NCBI GenBank assembly: GCA_029718625.1 | Contig: CM056376.1 | Span: 120,126,222-120,190,221, forward strand | From: Synaphobranchus kaupii | Taxonomy: Eukaryota; Chordata; Actinopteri; Anguilliformes; Synaphobranchidae | Direction of reading: 5' to 3' | DNA: 64,000 bases | Part shown: positions 49,570-60,005 of the stretch, one piece after another | Layout: each line of letters begins with the position of its first letter | Numbering within the stretch: position 1 is the stretch's first letter | Program-made: the position numbers and the translations under genes | The notes under the pieces: generated by a model | Told to the model about the DNA's origin: nothing | Database searches by the model: none | What the model saw: only the letters and a program-made list of their open reading frames with translations

Positions 49570-50005
49570 TCTCCTCAATGTGTTCCCCTCTCAGTCTCCT
49601 ACGGCTGCCTCTGTTGGCCCTGCCTCTGTCTCACTAGCAAATTCAATCTTAGACGTCTAAATCCAGAGAGATAACTGGATTTCTCAGCTCGGAATGTTCG
49701 GAGCCGCTAATGCCAGAGGGCGTAACGAGCGGCGAGCGCATAACGCCGTCCGCGTTTTTGGCAGGTTGTTTGTTTACAAGCGGCAAGATAATTAGCCTAG
49801 AAGTAATGACCACTCTCCGATGACAGCGGCTGTAATGTGATACCGCGACAGACTCTTCCTGTCACTCTCCCCTGTGCAACAACTGCAGGGGGCTCTATTT
49901 TTTAACCGGCTGCGGGGGCTCGCCTGGCGCCAGCCCCCCTGGGACCAGCCGCAAGCGAGAACTGGTGTGCCCCCCGGCCCTCTCTGAGACCCGCCCCCTC
50001 GGCTC
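49570..50005. promoter_or_regulatory. GC/CpG-rich island, possible regulatory sequence
   Basis: CpG-rich stretches (about 49690-49760 and 49905-50000) stand out against AT-rich flanks. Frames on both strands overlap without known domains. A CpG island or enhancer is possible. Confidence 0.25.
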
Positions 50006-50346
50006 ATTTGAGGACCAGCCCTGGAACCCTACACTAGGCACAATGTTGGGGAGGAGTGGGCGGCCCTGGTTCAACAGAAAGAATGGGAGAAATGTATGTG
50101 CATACGATGCAACTCTGACCTCCAGGGCCCAGCTGTGCATTTGTGTGTCAGAATGCTATATGCATGAGCCTATGTTCATGCCTAGTATTGTGTGCTGCTT
50201 TACCATGAGTGATGAGATCTATATTTATTATTCCTAGGTGGGGCACTGCCGTTCAACTCTTCAGCACGAGGCACTTGAATTGCTCCAGAATTTAACCTAA
50301 ATTGCTTTAGTAAATATCCAACTGCATAAATGGAATACACTATATA

Positions 50347-51410
50347 CAGTATATATAAAGATGAGTAAAAAGGGTTATAAAAAGAATTAGCTTAATGTCA
50401 CACTGAAAAAATTAGAAAAATCTTTAATTGAATCAGAAAAAATAAGAAAAATCTTTAATTGAATCAGAAAAAATAAGAAAAATCTTTAATCTTCTTTAAC
50501 TGAAGTGAATTTATCATGAGAAAAAAAAATTCCCTCATCAAGAAATAATTATTTTTAACAAAACACAATTATTGGCACCCCTGGATTTAATACTTTGTAC
50601 AACCTCCCTTTGTCAATAAAACAGCACTGAGTCATCTCCCGTAACATCTAATAAGGTTGGAGAATACAGAGGAAGGAATCTGAGACCATTCCTCTTTACA
50701 GAATCTCTCCAGATCATCCAGAGTCCTAGGTCCTCTCTTGTGCACTCTCCTCTTCAGCTCAGCCCACAGGTTTTAAATGGGATTTAGGTCAGGGGACTGA
50801 GATGGCCATGGCAGAAGCTTGATTTTGTGTTCAGTTAACCATTTTTGTGTTGATTTGGATGTATGTTTTGGATCATTGTCCTGCTGGAAGATCCAATGAC
50901 GACCCAGTTTTAGTTTCCTGGCAGAGGCATCCAGATTCAGATTTAAGATTTCCTAGTATTTCATGGAGTTCATGATGCCATGTACCCTAACAAGGTTCCC
51001 AGGGCCTTTGGAGGAAAAACAGCCCCACAACATCACGGAACCTCCACCATACTTAGCAGTGGGGATGAGGTTATTTTTGCTATAGCCATTCTTCTTTTTA
51101 TGCCAAACCCACCTTGAATGTTGGTTGCCGAAAAGATCCATTTTTGTTTCTTTAAACATCAAAAAGTAAAATATAAATGGAAAAAATGCTTCAGTTACAT
51201 TTTGTTCATAAGAATTTCTATGGGTGCCAATAATTGTGGCACATGTGGTTTTGTTAAAAATAATTATTTCTTGATTTATTCTCAGAATAAATTAACTTAA
51301 ATTAAAGGTTGGATTTTTCAAATTTTTTCAGTGTGACATTAAGCTAATTCACCAAAAGGTGAACCCTTTTTACTCATCTTTACCAGGGGTGCCAATAATT
51401 CTGGAGGGCA

Positions 51411-51413
<3 letters not shown>
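50347..51413 (-). mobile_element. Defective Tc1-like transposon (1,067 bp)
   Basis: The terminal inverted repeats are visible (the right end reads GATGAGTAAAAAGGGTTCACC outward in complement; inner and outer copies of GGGTGCCAATAATT are present at about 51219 and 51387). TA dinucleotides flank both ends. On the minus strand the frame from about 51162 reads KMDLFGNQ, GGGSVMLWGCFS, then after a stop [36 protein letters not shown] and FCKEEW, a Tc1 transposase from its catalytic domain to its C-terminus. The N-terminal paired-like DNA-binding region is deleted, the usual DES/DET first Asp is replaced by Lys (KETK), and several stops interrupt it. It is inactive. Confidence 0.9.
50408..50490 (+). 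repeat. Tandem repeat, about 32-bp unit, inside the Tc1 left arm
   Basis: The core AGAAAAATCTTTAATTGAAT recurs two and a half times in the left terminal region of the Tc1 copy, while the right arm has a single equivalent. Confidence 0.85.

Positions 51414-51461
<48 letters not shown>
51414..51461. repeat. (TA)n microsatellite at the Tc1 right border
   Basis: About 24 TA units begin at the TA target dinucleotide of the Tc1 copy. Confidence 0.95.
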
Positions 51462-51465
<4 letters not shown>

Positions 51466-52358
51466 AGGCATGCATATTTGTGTCTAAAGCATACACAGGA
51501 GTAAATGTAAGTTTCCAAACCTGGAGATGTAATTACATATTTAAGAGATACTTTTTTTTTGTTTATACCAAATGGTATTGAATTTTAAAAAATCATACAC
51601 CTTTTTCGACATTCAACATTTTGTTTCCCAATTATAATGTATGAATTACATTTAAAAAACCTCATCGATGTGTTATGTGTGTATCATTCAATAATATTTA
51701 CCACAATTTCATTGCCAAGTACCGGTTATCTGCCCTAGTCCAGCGCTCCAGACAAGACTGCGTGGCAGATCTTACATTCGGACAGGGGAATTCACATGGC
51801 CTCAAATGTCATAAATCTGACTTCCACTGCCAATCTGTGGTTGGCTGGAATGTGATGTTAGATGACACTAAACCAGGTGTTTCACACATTTGTATGGTCA
51901 CACAGAACCATGATAACTATAAAGGTAACTACTGTAGGTAGCGTTCAAGAGTGGCTTAGCTGCCCAAGATACATCACTGGTTTATAGCAGATTAGTTATC
52001 TTGCATTAACTGATAGGAGGTCACAATGAGAGAGAAAGGAAATTGTATATACATGGAGAAGTTGATTCTACACAGTGTATAGATTGAGCTATTACTTTAC
52101 AGGTATTATGATACATGCACTGAGACATATGGATGGACAGTTATGTTATTGTGTATTGTAAATATCCATGTATTCAAGTTTTCGCATAAACTATATTAAC
52201 CTTTAATGCTTTAAGTTGTGTTATTTTAATATCTGTTAAGTCCAGCACCCTGTGATACACCAGTGGATTTACCCCAGTAGCTGAAGCAGGAGTGGACAAA
52301 TTTGATAGCTCTTCTGTCTTCATTCTTCAGCATGTGTTTTTTTTCTTCTCTTTTTCAG
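51462..52358. other. No gene recognised upstream of the exon-like unit
   Basis: The frame at 51675-51941 is unrecognised. The last 25 bases (about 52333-52358) form a T/C-rich tract ending in CAG, which would serve as the splice acceptor of the next feature. Confidence 0.4.
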
Positions 52359-52689
52359 TGGAGTAAACCCATCTAAGCCTTTTGGAACAGCCGAAAAGAT
52401 ACTTCCCTCAATGTTGCTACACAGCTGTCCTCCAGAGGTGTTTCGGAAGTGTACGAACACAGAAGTGTATGAAGCAGTCCTCAAGGAATATCCAGAAGTA
52501 TGTCACAGCTTAGAAAATACTGTGCCTGATCTTCCACCAAAACTTAAAGCAAATATTGTAGGGAAGGGTTAGCCAGTGTCCTATATAAAATGGATTTGGA
52601 AGGAAAACAGGTTGATTTCCTCTTGGGTGCTATCAAATTTTACAGACAGCCAAGTACAAAGGCAACACAGCCCTGTCCTCTTTGCAGGG
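52359..52689 (+). pseudogene. Exon-like unit with splice sites and one frameshift
   Basis: A strong polypyrimidine tract and CAG end at 52358, and a good donor (CAGGG/GTAAGTGGG) starts at 52690. From 52360 one frame is open for 70 codons, with ordinary-looking protein composition: CPPEVFRKCTNTEVYEAVLK, then EYPEVCHSLENTVPDLPPK. It stops at TAG (52570-52572). A second frame, shifted by two bases and open from 52548, continues as EGLASVLYKMDLEGKQVDF, LLGAIKFYRQPSTKA and a terminal CPLC before the donor. Together they look like one internal exon broken by a one-base indel. I do not recognise the family. It could be a pseudogene fragment, a real exon with a consensus error, or a chance frame. Confidence 0.4.
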
Positions 52690-54568
52690 GTAAGTGGGAG
52701 GGGCAGGCTAGTGCCCATTCATTCCATCACTGGAGTGCCAGAGCTAAATAAAAATAAAAGATAAAAATTAGGTAAAATGGTAATTGCTTTCCATGCTGAT
52801 GGTGATAATCCAGGTGATAATGATAAGAGTGCATCAGTTATGCTTGTTTAAACTCTAGTTCTATTTATTTTAATGGTTAGGTTTACACAAACATATCCTA
52901 ACGCCTGCAGTGACCCTGTTAATATTTTCATATTTAAATACAATTAACAACAATTCCACCTATTATTATTATAATAATTTTTTTTATTATAAACATCATG
53001 TAAAGCAGCTTATTATTTAAAGACCATCTTCAGTTAAACGTTTGGGGGAAAATATTTATAGATAGTAACTGTAACCTTGGTAATATTTCCACTACAAAAT
53101 AGAAATTTCTCATAGAATAACATTTTTACACAATGTCACTTTTGCAATAATTTGGAAATATGAATACAGTAAGCTTGCTTCTTAGAACATTTGATTTTGC
53201 AGTTTTGTTAATACTGCAAATACATCACTAATATTTCACAGTCAGGGAAGCTGACCTGCATTCAACAACAGCAGGGCTTTTCAATGGGGTTGAATTTAAC
53301 CCCCTCACAGAGGTTTAAAGGTTACATGCACGTGAAAAGCAGACAGCAACATCTGAAAGGACTGAAGGACAGAGGCACCGCAACTCGTGACCTCCAAATG
53401 GTCTTCATTCCTTGCTGGTCCAGTGTGTGAAACATTTGTGTTGACACCCGGCAATGCAGCGTTGATGAGTTAATCTAGCAGCTGAGCGTGTCCTTTGACT
53501 ACCCCCGGCTCCCTGCTGGGTTTCAGCAAAACCGACTCATCTCCGTGGAAAAAAACCAAGGAACCTGGCCGTAAATCTCGGAGATACTTTTTTGAGACAC
53601 TCAGCGGTCTCTTCTCATTCCATTCCATCGCATCAATTCGCCGCGCTCAGGTATCGCCTCTCATCAAATCTCTTTTGATTCGGTCAAAAGTTGAACAAGT
53701 CCCGACTCCTAATCAGGTATCCACTGTGACTAAACACAGGGTAGTACTGGCTATAAAAAAAGGTGTAGCATGAGAGTCTTGGCCAGTAGGGGCCGTCTGA
53801 ATGCTGGTGGAGTAAAGGGGATGGGGTGATGCCAGAAAAAAAACTGATGTATGATGTGAATTTTAATAAGGAATATTTTGTAGCACGCTCTATAAATCCA
53901 AGTTAGGAAAGTTTCCATCTGACAGTTGCCTTTTCGCGCATCTCCCCAGTATTCCCGTTACAGGAAAACCTACATGGGGGAACATTAGCACTGGATATTA
54001 CTTCTGCATTTCTGGACTTAGTCCAGGGATGGCTGAGATCAGGGCAGTAAAAATAGGCATATATTCAGCCATGAATGTGAAATCTACCCCAGGCTTGTGG
54101 CGTTAGCATACAGTGCATCCTATTGCTGTGCTTCTCTGTCTTACTCTCTTGTGTTCATTGTCCGGTCATAAAAAAATATGTTTATCTTTGGCCAGCTAAA
54201 ATTGTAATTGTAAGTATCTATAAAATAAAATAAAAAGTTTGACAAAACTAATACTGATGTGTCTTTTCAGATCTTATCATTGTCATTAGTGCTTGCATTT
54301 AATTCCAGAAAACAGACCCCTCCCCTTTGCTTTCGAACGTGCAGTTAAATGACTCCCTAAATGCTAAATCTTAGCAAGGGATACATCATCATTCCATGCT
54401 CACCCAAGTCATTGTAAAGGCAGTTGTTATAATAACAGTACCCTTTGTTATCAGACCCTCCATGGAAGCACTGAAAATTTGACCCTGGGTTTTGTGCCTG
54501 GGTTTTGTCTCAATAGTCAGCTCCTCCTTACAGACATGTGCGAAGTGCTATATTATTAATATTATTGC
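52690..54568. other. No gene recognised; possible regulatory patch
   Basis: A GC-richer, CpG-containing block at about 53480-53720 carries an unrecognised 92-codon frame and may be non-coding regulatory DNA. The rest is AT-rich. Confidence 0.35.
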
Positions 54569-54676
54569 AATTTCATGGAAATAAAATTAGAATTTGGTGG
54601 TATTATTTTGCATTGTATTCAAATGTTAAAATTATTATTATTGTTGTTGTTATGATTATTCGCATAACTGCACCAA

Positions 54677-54842
54677 GGGGGGTATTTCACAAAGCAGGAT
54701 TACTGAATTAGCTGGATAACTGCACTAAAATCTGGAGTAAAATCTGGAACAGCTCTTTTTTTACAGATTTGGGATGGTTCTGGGTTTTACTCAGTGCAGT
54801 AATCGAGCTAACTCAGTAATCCTGCTTTGTGAAATATCCCCC
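54677..54842. mobile_element. Hairpin MITE, family A copy 3 (166 bp)
   Basis: The left end GGTATTTCACAAAGCAGGATT and its inverted counterpart at the right enclose the same core as copies 1 and 2 (GCTGGATAACTGCACT, GGGTTTTACTCAGTGCAG). The ends are G-rich rather than GGGCCT. No exact flanking duplication was identified. It lies inside the larger fold-back. Confidence 0.85.
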
Positions 54843-55189
54843 TAATCGCGCCACCTCATGCCAGCTCGCCATTCCGGGAGAGGCGCTATTTAAGAGTAAG
54901 AGTAAAAACACTTTTTCCGTGGTGAAAAAAGGCACATTTGTGACAGGTTTATGGCACATGGAATTAGCGAGATTGGGACCACCACAGAGGGAATAAATAC
55001 GGAGGGTGACAGGTCTATCTATTCAATTTAAAAATGCAAACAACAATCTCCTATAAAAACAAGACATTGATGGCCAGTAAGTGACAGTTCAAAACATGAT
55101 GGTACGCATCTTTGCTTTCTCTTAAAATTCTCTTTTCTCTTAAAAAGGCACAAGTTATGAAAAAGTGGCAAGATCAGGTGCAGCTACAC

Positions 55190-55220
55190 TTATAATAATA
55201 ATAATAATAATAATAATAAT
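55190..55220. repeat. (ATA)n microsatellite
   Basis: About ten ATA units, mirrored by an ATT run in the opposite arm of the fold-back (about 54632-54642). Confidence 0.9.
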
Positions 55221-55281
55221 TTTCACATTTGAATACAATGCAAAATAATACCACCAAATTTTATTTGATTAGCATGAAATT

Positions 55282-58226
55282 ACATATGTTATTAACAACA
55301 ATACAATAATAATTCATGTCCTAACATGCGCCTTTGACCTGGGGACATTGTCTAAATATGGCTTGATGGCAAGCCAAGCAAGTTAATGTTAGCACAGATA
55401 TATACTAGTGCTTCATTCATACAAGTGATTCATTCATTCAAATATCCTTTAGCTTTATGTCAATTGTTCTTAAATTCGTGTGTCCATGAAATACCAAGTT
55501 TGAAGGTTGTGCGTCTTCATGTTGATTAGCATAAGGAAACATCCTAGCAATCCCATAAAAGGCATGCTGACTTCAGGGTCGTGTGGAAACATCAGCCATT
55601 CTTCACTCTCAGCAAACATATCTGTGGTCCCTAGACGCACTCTCAGCCCAAGGCTAGTCATGTAATCCAAAAGCAGTAACTACGCGATTGCTAAGTGTTG
55701 GGTTTGGCTGTGTGCTTGCTTTTTATATATCATCATCAATCACTTTTTTCAATAAACAAAATGTTCCCAACAAGGTTATTATCATAAACTAAGATGAAAA
55801 CTAGGTGTGAAAAAACATTATCGTAAATTGTAATAAAAATAAAAGTTTTTGAAGAAAACTGAAACTAAACTAAAACTAGTTTACTCTTAAACTCACTCTT
55901 ACTCACTCTTAAAACAAACTAAAACTAAACTGCAGAGGTTATTCTGACAAGTTCATGTAGTTGAAATCAATAGCCTATTTAGGCCTATAATTGTATTGAT
56001 AAACATATTGTTGTTAATATGAAGTCTGAAATGACTTAAGTTGACATTTTGACTTTATTATTGATAAATGATAAAGCATTTCAAATAGAATCCTCTTCCG
56101 TGTATATGCTTTACCGATGTTTCTAAACACATTTAGATTTTGAAATTCAGACAAAAGAAATGAAGACAAAAAAGAGGATTGCCAAAATGTCCATGGAAAC
56201 GCTCTTAAGCACAGTTTACCATCAAATCTGATCGTACATGGGTTATGTGAATGAGGCGGCCCAATGTTCCCAACTCAAATCCAGAAAGTATTTGACAGAC
56301 ACAAAGCTGAAGAGGTCCCAGTTTACTGGCACGCCTACAGACACATTCAACAGCCAGCTGTTCATTTAGCCGAGGAGTGCGATTCTCCTCCATACTAGCA
56401 AATGTGTGTTACACCGTCTGCAACAGAAAAGGGGGGACATTTATATTTCCCTATTAGATTAGAATAATGTAAGATATGGCACAGATTAATTTACATAAAA
56501 AGAGGTTGTATTTAAATGGTGAACACACCCCTGAGTCAGAATCAAGACCTTTGGCTTAAATTCAACCCTTTGGTAGGCCGAACCTTTTCTTTTTCTTTTT
56601 TCCACTATCAGAGTAAAAACAAAAGTACATTTTTCTTCTGTGAATGAGGGTGCTTGTGTTTTTAATTTTGGTTGGGTATAAGTTTAAAATGCAGGTCAAG
56701 AGACCGTTCTCGGTTTGATTTAGAAAGTATTCACAGTTGGATGTGGGGCTAGATAGTTTCTGGATTTCTGTGCATGTAATTTATCATTACTATCCAAAAT
56801 ATAATACAGAATGAAAACAGATGGACTGCAGCTGTAAATATGACACACTAGAAAGCAGCAAAGTTATGTAAAAAATGTTAAAGCACGCTTTCAAGGTGCT
56901 CTTGGATTCAGTTGTTTTATTAAACGTAGCGACTGCTTGCTTAGACTGCACAAACGCCCTAAGAACTGTGACAGAAACAGTTAAAAGGCAATACAGTCTA
57001 TTCTTAATTTACATTCTACATTTAACACATTTTTCTTTAGATTCTCCAGCCATAAACGCATTTAAACTGAGTGATGTCTAATGTATGTATGTATGTATGT
57101 ATGTAAAGTATGTATGCATGTAGTATGCATGCATACATTAAAATTGGTCATGGTGATTGTTTTGCACACATCATTGGTTGTGTTATTAGTATTGCGTGTG
57201 CTAAATGGTTGTGTATGCTAATATGTAAATCAAAGTGTTAAAAATCTGCCCTTTGAGCAAGCACAGTGCCATTAGTGTGAGTGAGGTAACAATCAGCACT
57301 CACACTACACACAAGGCATTCTAGCCCATCACTTCACATTTGTTATCTGTTCCTAGGATGAATAAGATAAGTCTTCCTGTCGACAGGACGATAAAATTTC
57401 CAGTCACTGGTACTGTTTCTTCAGCTCTCTCCCTGCCTGATGGAGACTGTAAAATCCCTTAAGAGCACTTAATGAAATCCAGGGGGAAAATGTGATGCAC
57501 AATATAAGCCATCAATTAAGAAAACAATTTTATACCTTAGTATTATCATGCTTGTATTGCTTTCTTCATCAAGTTATTTACATTGAATATCCATTGCCCA
57601 CAACATGCTAGTTTAGCATCTTGTTGTCCATGTTATATTATGCTCTATACTGTTCATTTAACTCCACTGGATAATAGTTTTTATTGTTATTTTTTGGTAT
57701 TTACTGACAATATTAAAATATAGTGATGTCACTTTTTTAATATAGCACAGATTTTAAATTTTTTAAATACAAACCACTAACGGAGATTGGGGTGTCAGGG
57801 AGGCTGAATTTTACACCCAATAAACATGTGCCTTCCTTCTAATAGCATGGATTTTCTCCATCAGCATGTCATAAAACATCAACCTATTGGAATGTTCTTT
57901 ATCTGTTACTGCTTAAAGTGATGAAATACAAAGGCTTTTTTTTCAAAAGTAACCTTTATATTATAACCACTTCTAGTAAAGCTTAGACACTAGCAATGGA
58001 CTTGCATGCAGAAAACCAGGCAGAAAATATTATCCTGAGTTACATCCATCATGTGTGATGTAGGATATTGTTCAACAGTTTTACTTGAAATGGTTCAAGT
58101 TTTGCATTGTTTCCACACCAAGCAATACTGTATAGTTAAAGGCAAGTTATGCCATACATGTTTTGGTCTATGGTCTGATGAGCTATGAAGGATTTCTACC
58201 CTAGTAGGTATATATGTTAGAAATCA
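55282..58226. other. No gene recognised
   Basis: AT-rich. A short (TATG)n repeat lies at 57082-57102. A stretch at about 57160-57230 faintly resembles family C (TGCGTGTGCTAAA, GTAAATCAA) but lacks ends. Minus-strand frame 55470-55670 is unrecognised. Confidence 0.4.
57082..57104. repeat. (ATGT)n microsatellite
   Basis: About six ATGT units, followed by irregular GTATGCATG variants. Confidence 0.9.
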
Positions 58227-58230
58227 TTAA

Positions 58231-58837
58231 AGGTTGTATCAGCGATTTTGGGTGGAAACATAAATGATCACATTCATCTGATTTTTCCTCACGATCCGCT
58301 AGCTGCCCGCCCCATAAGCAGGCCGTCAAAAAACCGCCTCTCTGTAGGCAGCCTATGCTCCGAGATCGTACACAAAAACAATGGTACTACCAACTACTCA
58401 AAACCAAAATAAACAGTATTCCAACCAATCACAATGATCTGCACAAACGTGACGTCACTTCTGAAGCGAAATCCCAAACAAACATACTTATGAATAATTA
58501 TGTTATGTTTTAAAAAATAGTGTTCAAGCATCCAGAATTATAACCACGTTAATAACGTTTGTAAGAAACCAAACCGTTTGTAAATCCGTCAAGATTTCAG
58601 CGAGATAAGAGTATTAGCGTTTGTGCAGATCATTGTGATTGGTTGGAATACTGTTTATTTTGGTTTTGAGTGGTTGGTAGTACCATTTGTTTTTGTGTAC
58701 GATCTCGGAGCATAGGCTGCCTACAGAGACGTGTTTTTTTGACGGCCTGCTTATGGGGCGGGCAGCTAGCGGATCGTGAGGAAAAATCAGATGAATGTGA
58801 TCATTTATGTTTCCACCCAAAATCGCTGATACAACCT
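58231..58837. mobile_element. Palindromic non-autonomous element flanked by TTAA (607 bp)
   Basis: The left end AGGTTGTATCAGCGATTTTG and the right end, its exact complement, lie between TTAA tetranucleotides (58227-58230 and 58838-58841). Arms of about 220 bp are nearly identical and include CTAGCTGCCCGCCCCATAAG and its complement; the unpaired centre is about 58450-58612. The TTAA target suggests piggyBac-type mobilisation. Frames in the arms occur in mirrored pairs and are not genes. Confidence 0.85.
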
Positions 58838-58841
58838 TTAA

Positions 58842-59764
58842 ACTATGTGGATAAAACCAAGCCGGATAATCATGGAGCATATACGTGGTTATATACCAAC
58901 AACAGGGGGCAGTGTAGAAAATGCTTCTGAATAAAAGTGTGGAAAATGCTGCTGATTACAATTAGAACCCAGATAAGTTTGTCTGTTGGATTGGGATGGC
59001 AGGTATGCCATCTGCCAAGTTACGGCTTGGTGGGGCATGCCCCATACCTATACAGCACCAAGAGTTTGGCACTTTTCAGGGTTTCCTACAGAAATTACTA
59101 CAATGACCACATATTCTCAGCCCTTAAAAACATTAACTTCTTTACGTTCTGACCTCATGTAACTGCACATAATTCAGTTACAACTTCACACATCCACACA
59201 ATAAAGCCCCAAACGTTTGGTTATTTTTGCCGTTTTTCTCCTTTCTTCCTCCAATTCTTCCCATTTTTTCTGCAGAATTCTTCATCACAAATACTGCTTG
59301 GCCACAAATAATAATTCTCCCCATTGGCTAACAACATCGGATCAACCAATAACAAAGTGTTATCAAAGTAGTCTTAGACAACTGCATAATACACAGCCAA
59401 GATGAACGTTGTGCATTATGTAATGCTTTTTTTATATCCACATGTGAGTAGAATGTGAGTATGTCAAGGTTTTGGATTTATAAGGAAGTGCACATGTGAT
59501 GCTACTTCAGCCAATAGAACATGCCATCTCTGATGCCACAGAATATTTTTCAAAATCTGTCGTCATCGCCATCTTTATTTCCTGCAGCAGCTAGCTTGTT
59601 TTCATTTTAAAAACTATTAAATCTATTGCTTTTACACCTAAATAATCTTTGTGGGAAGCAATTTATTTATATACTGTATCTGAGATGCATTCTCTATCAT
59701 TTCACATAAAAATCCCACAGAATATCATTTCATGACTCAAATAGCTACATTAATACAAGGTAGG
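58842..59764. other. No gene recognised
   Basis: Mixed sequence with short unrecognised frames. Confidence 0.4.
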
Positions 59765-60005
59765 CCATAAAGCCTCGGACTGAATTTGTTACCTAACCCC
59801 AGACAGCGCTCTGTCGGGTTCCGTCTGTGGGAGACATTCACTTGGGCGCTCTGAGGTAGTTTGCCCACTTGAAAAATGTTGTGGCTATGTAGTCTTGGAC
59901 TGAATTTGTAACTTAACGACAGACAGCGCTCTGTCTGGTTCAGTCTGTTGGAGACATTCGCTAGGCTGCTTGGAGTTAGTTTGTCGTGGCTACGTAGCTT
60001 ACTGC
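59765..60005 (+). repeat. Diverged tandem duplication, 120-bp unit, two copies
   Basis: GGACTGAATTTGT at 59777 recurs at 59897, and ACAGCGCTCTGTC at about 59803 recurs 120 bases later. The copies are roughly 80% alike by eye. Confidence 0.85.

Larger units (their letters stand above)
54569..55281. repeat. Large fold-back with arms of about 100 bp, hosting a MITE
   Basis: The left arm contains AATTTGGTGGTATTATTTTG and CATTGTATTCAAATGT; the right arm carries the exact complements (55215-55261). The match extends outward to AATTTCATG (54569) and inward, more weakly, to CTGCACC next to the nested MITE. The spacer includes family A copy 3 and an ATA microsatellite. The element type is unresolved. 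Confidence 0.75.

Noticed and set aside
58614..58930. Overlapping plus and minus frames of about 87 codons
   Set aside because: They lie largely in the right arm of the TTAA-flanked palindrome, and mirrored frames exist in the left arm.
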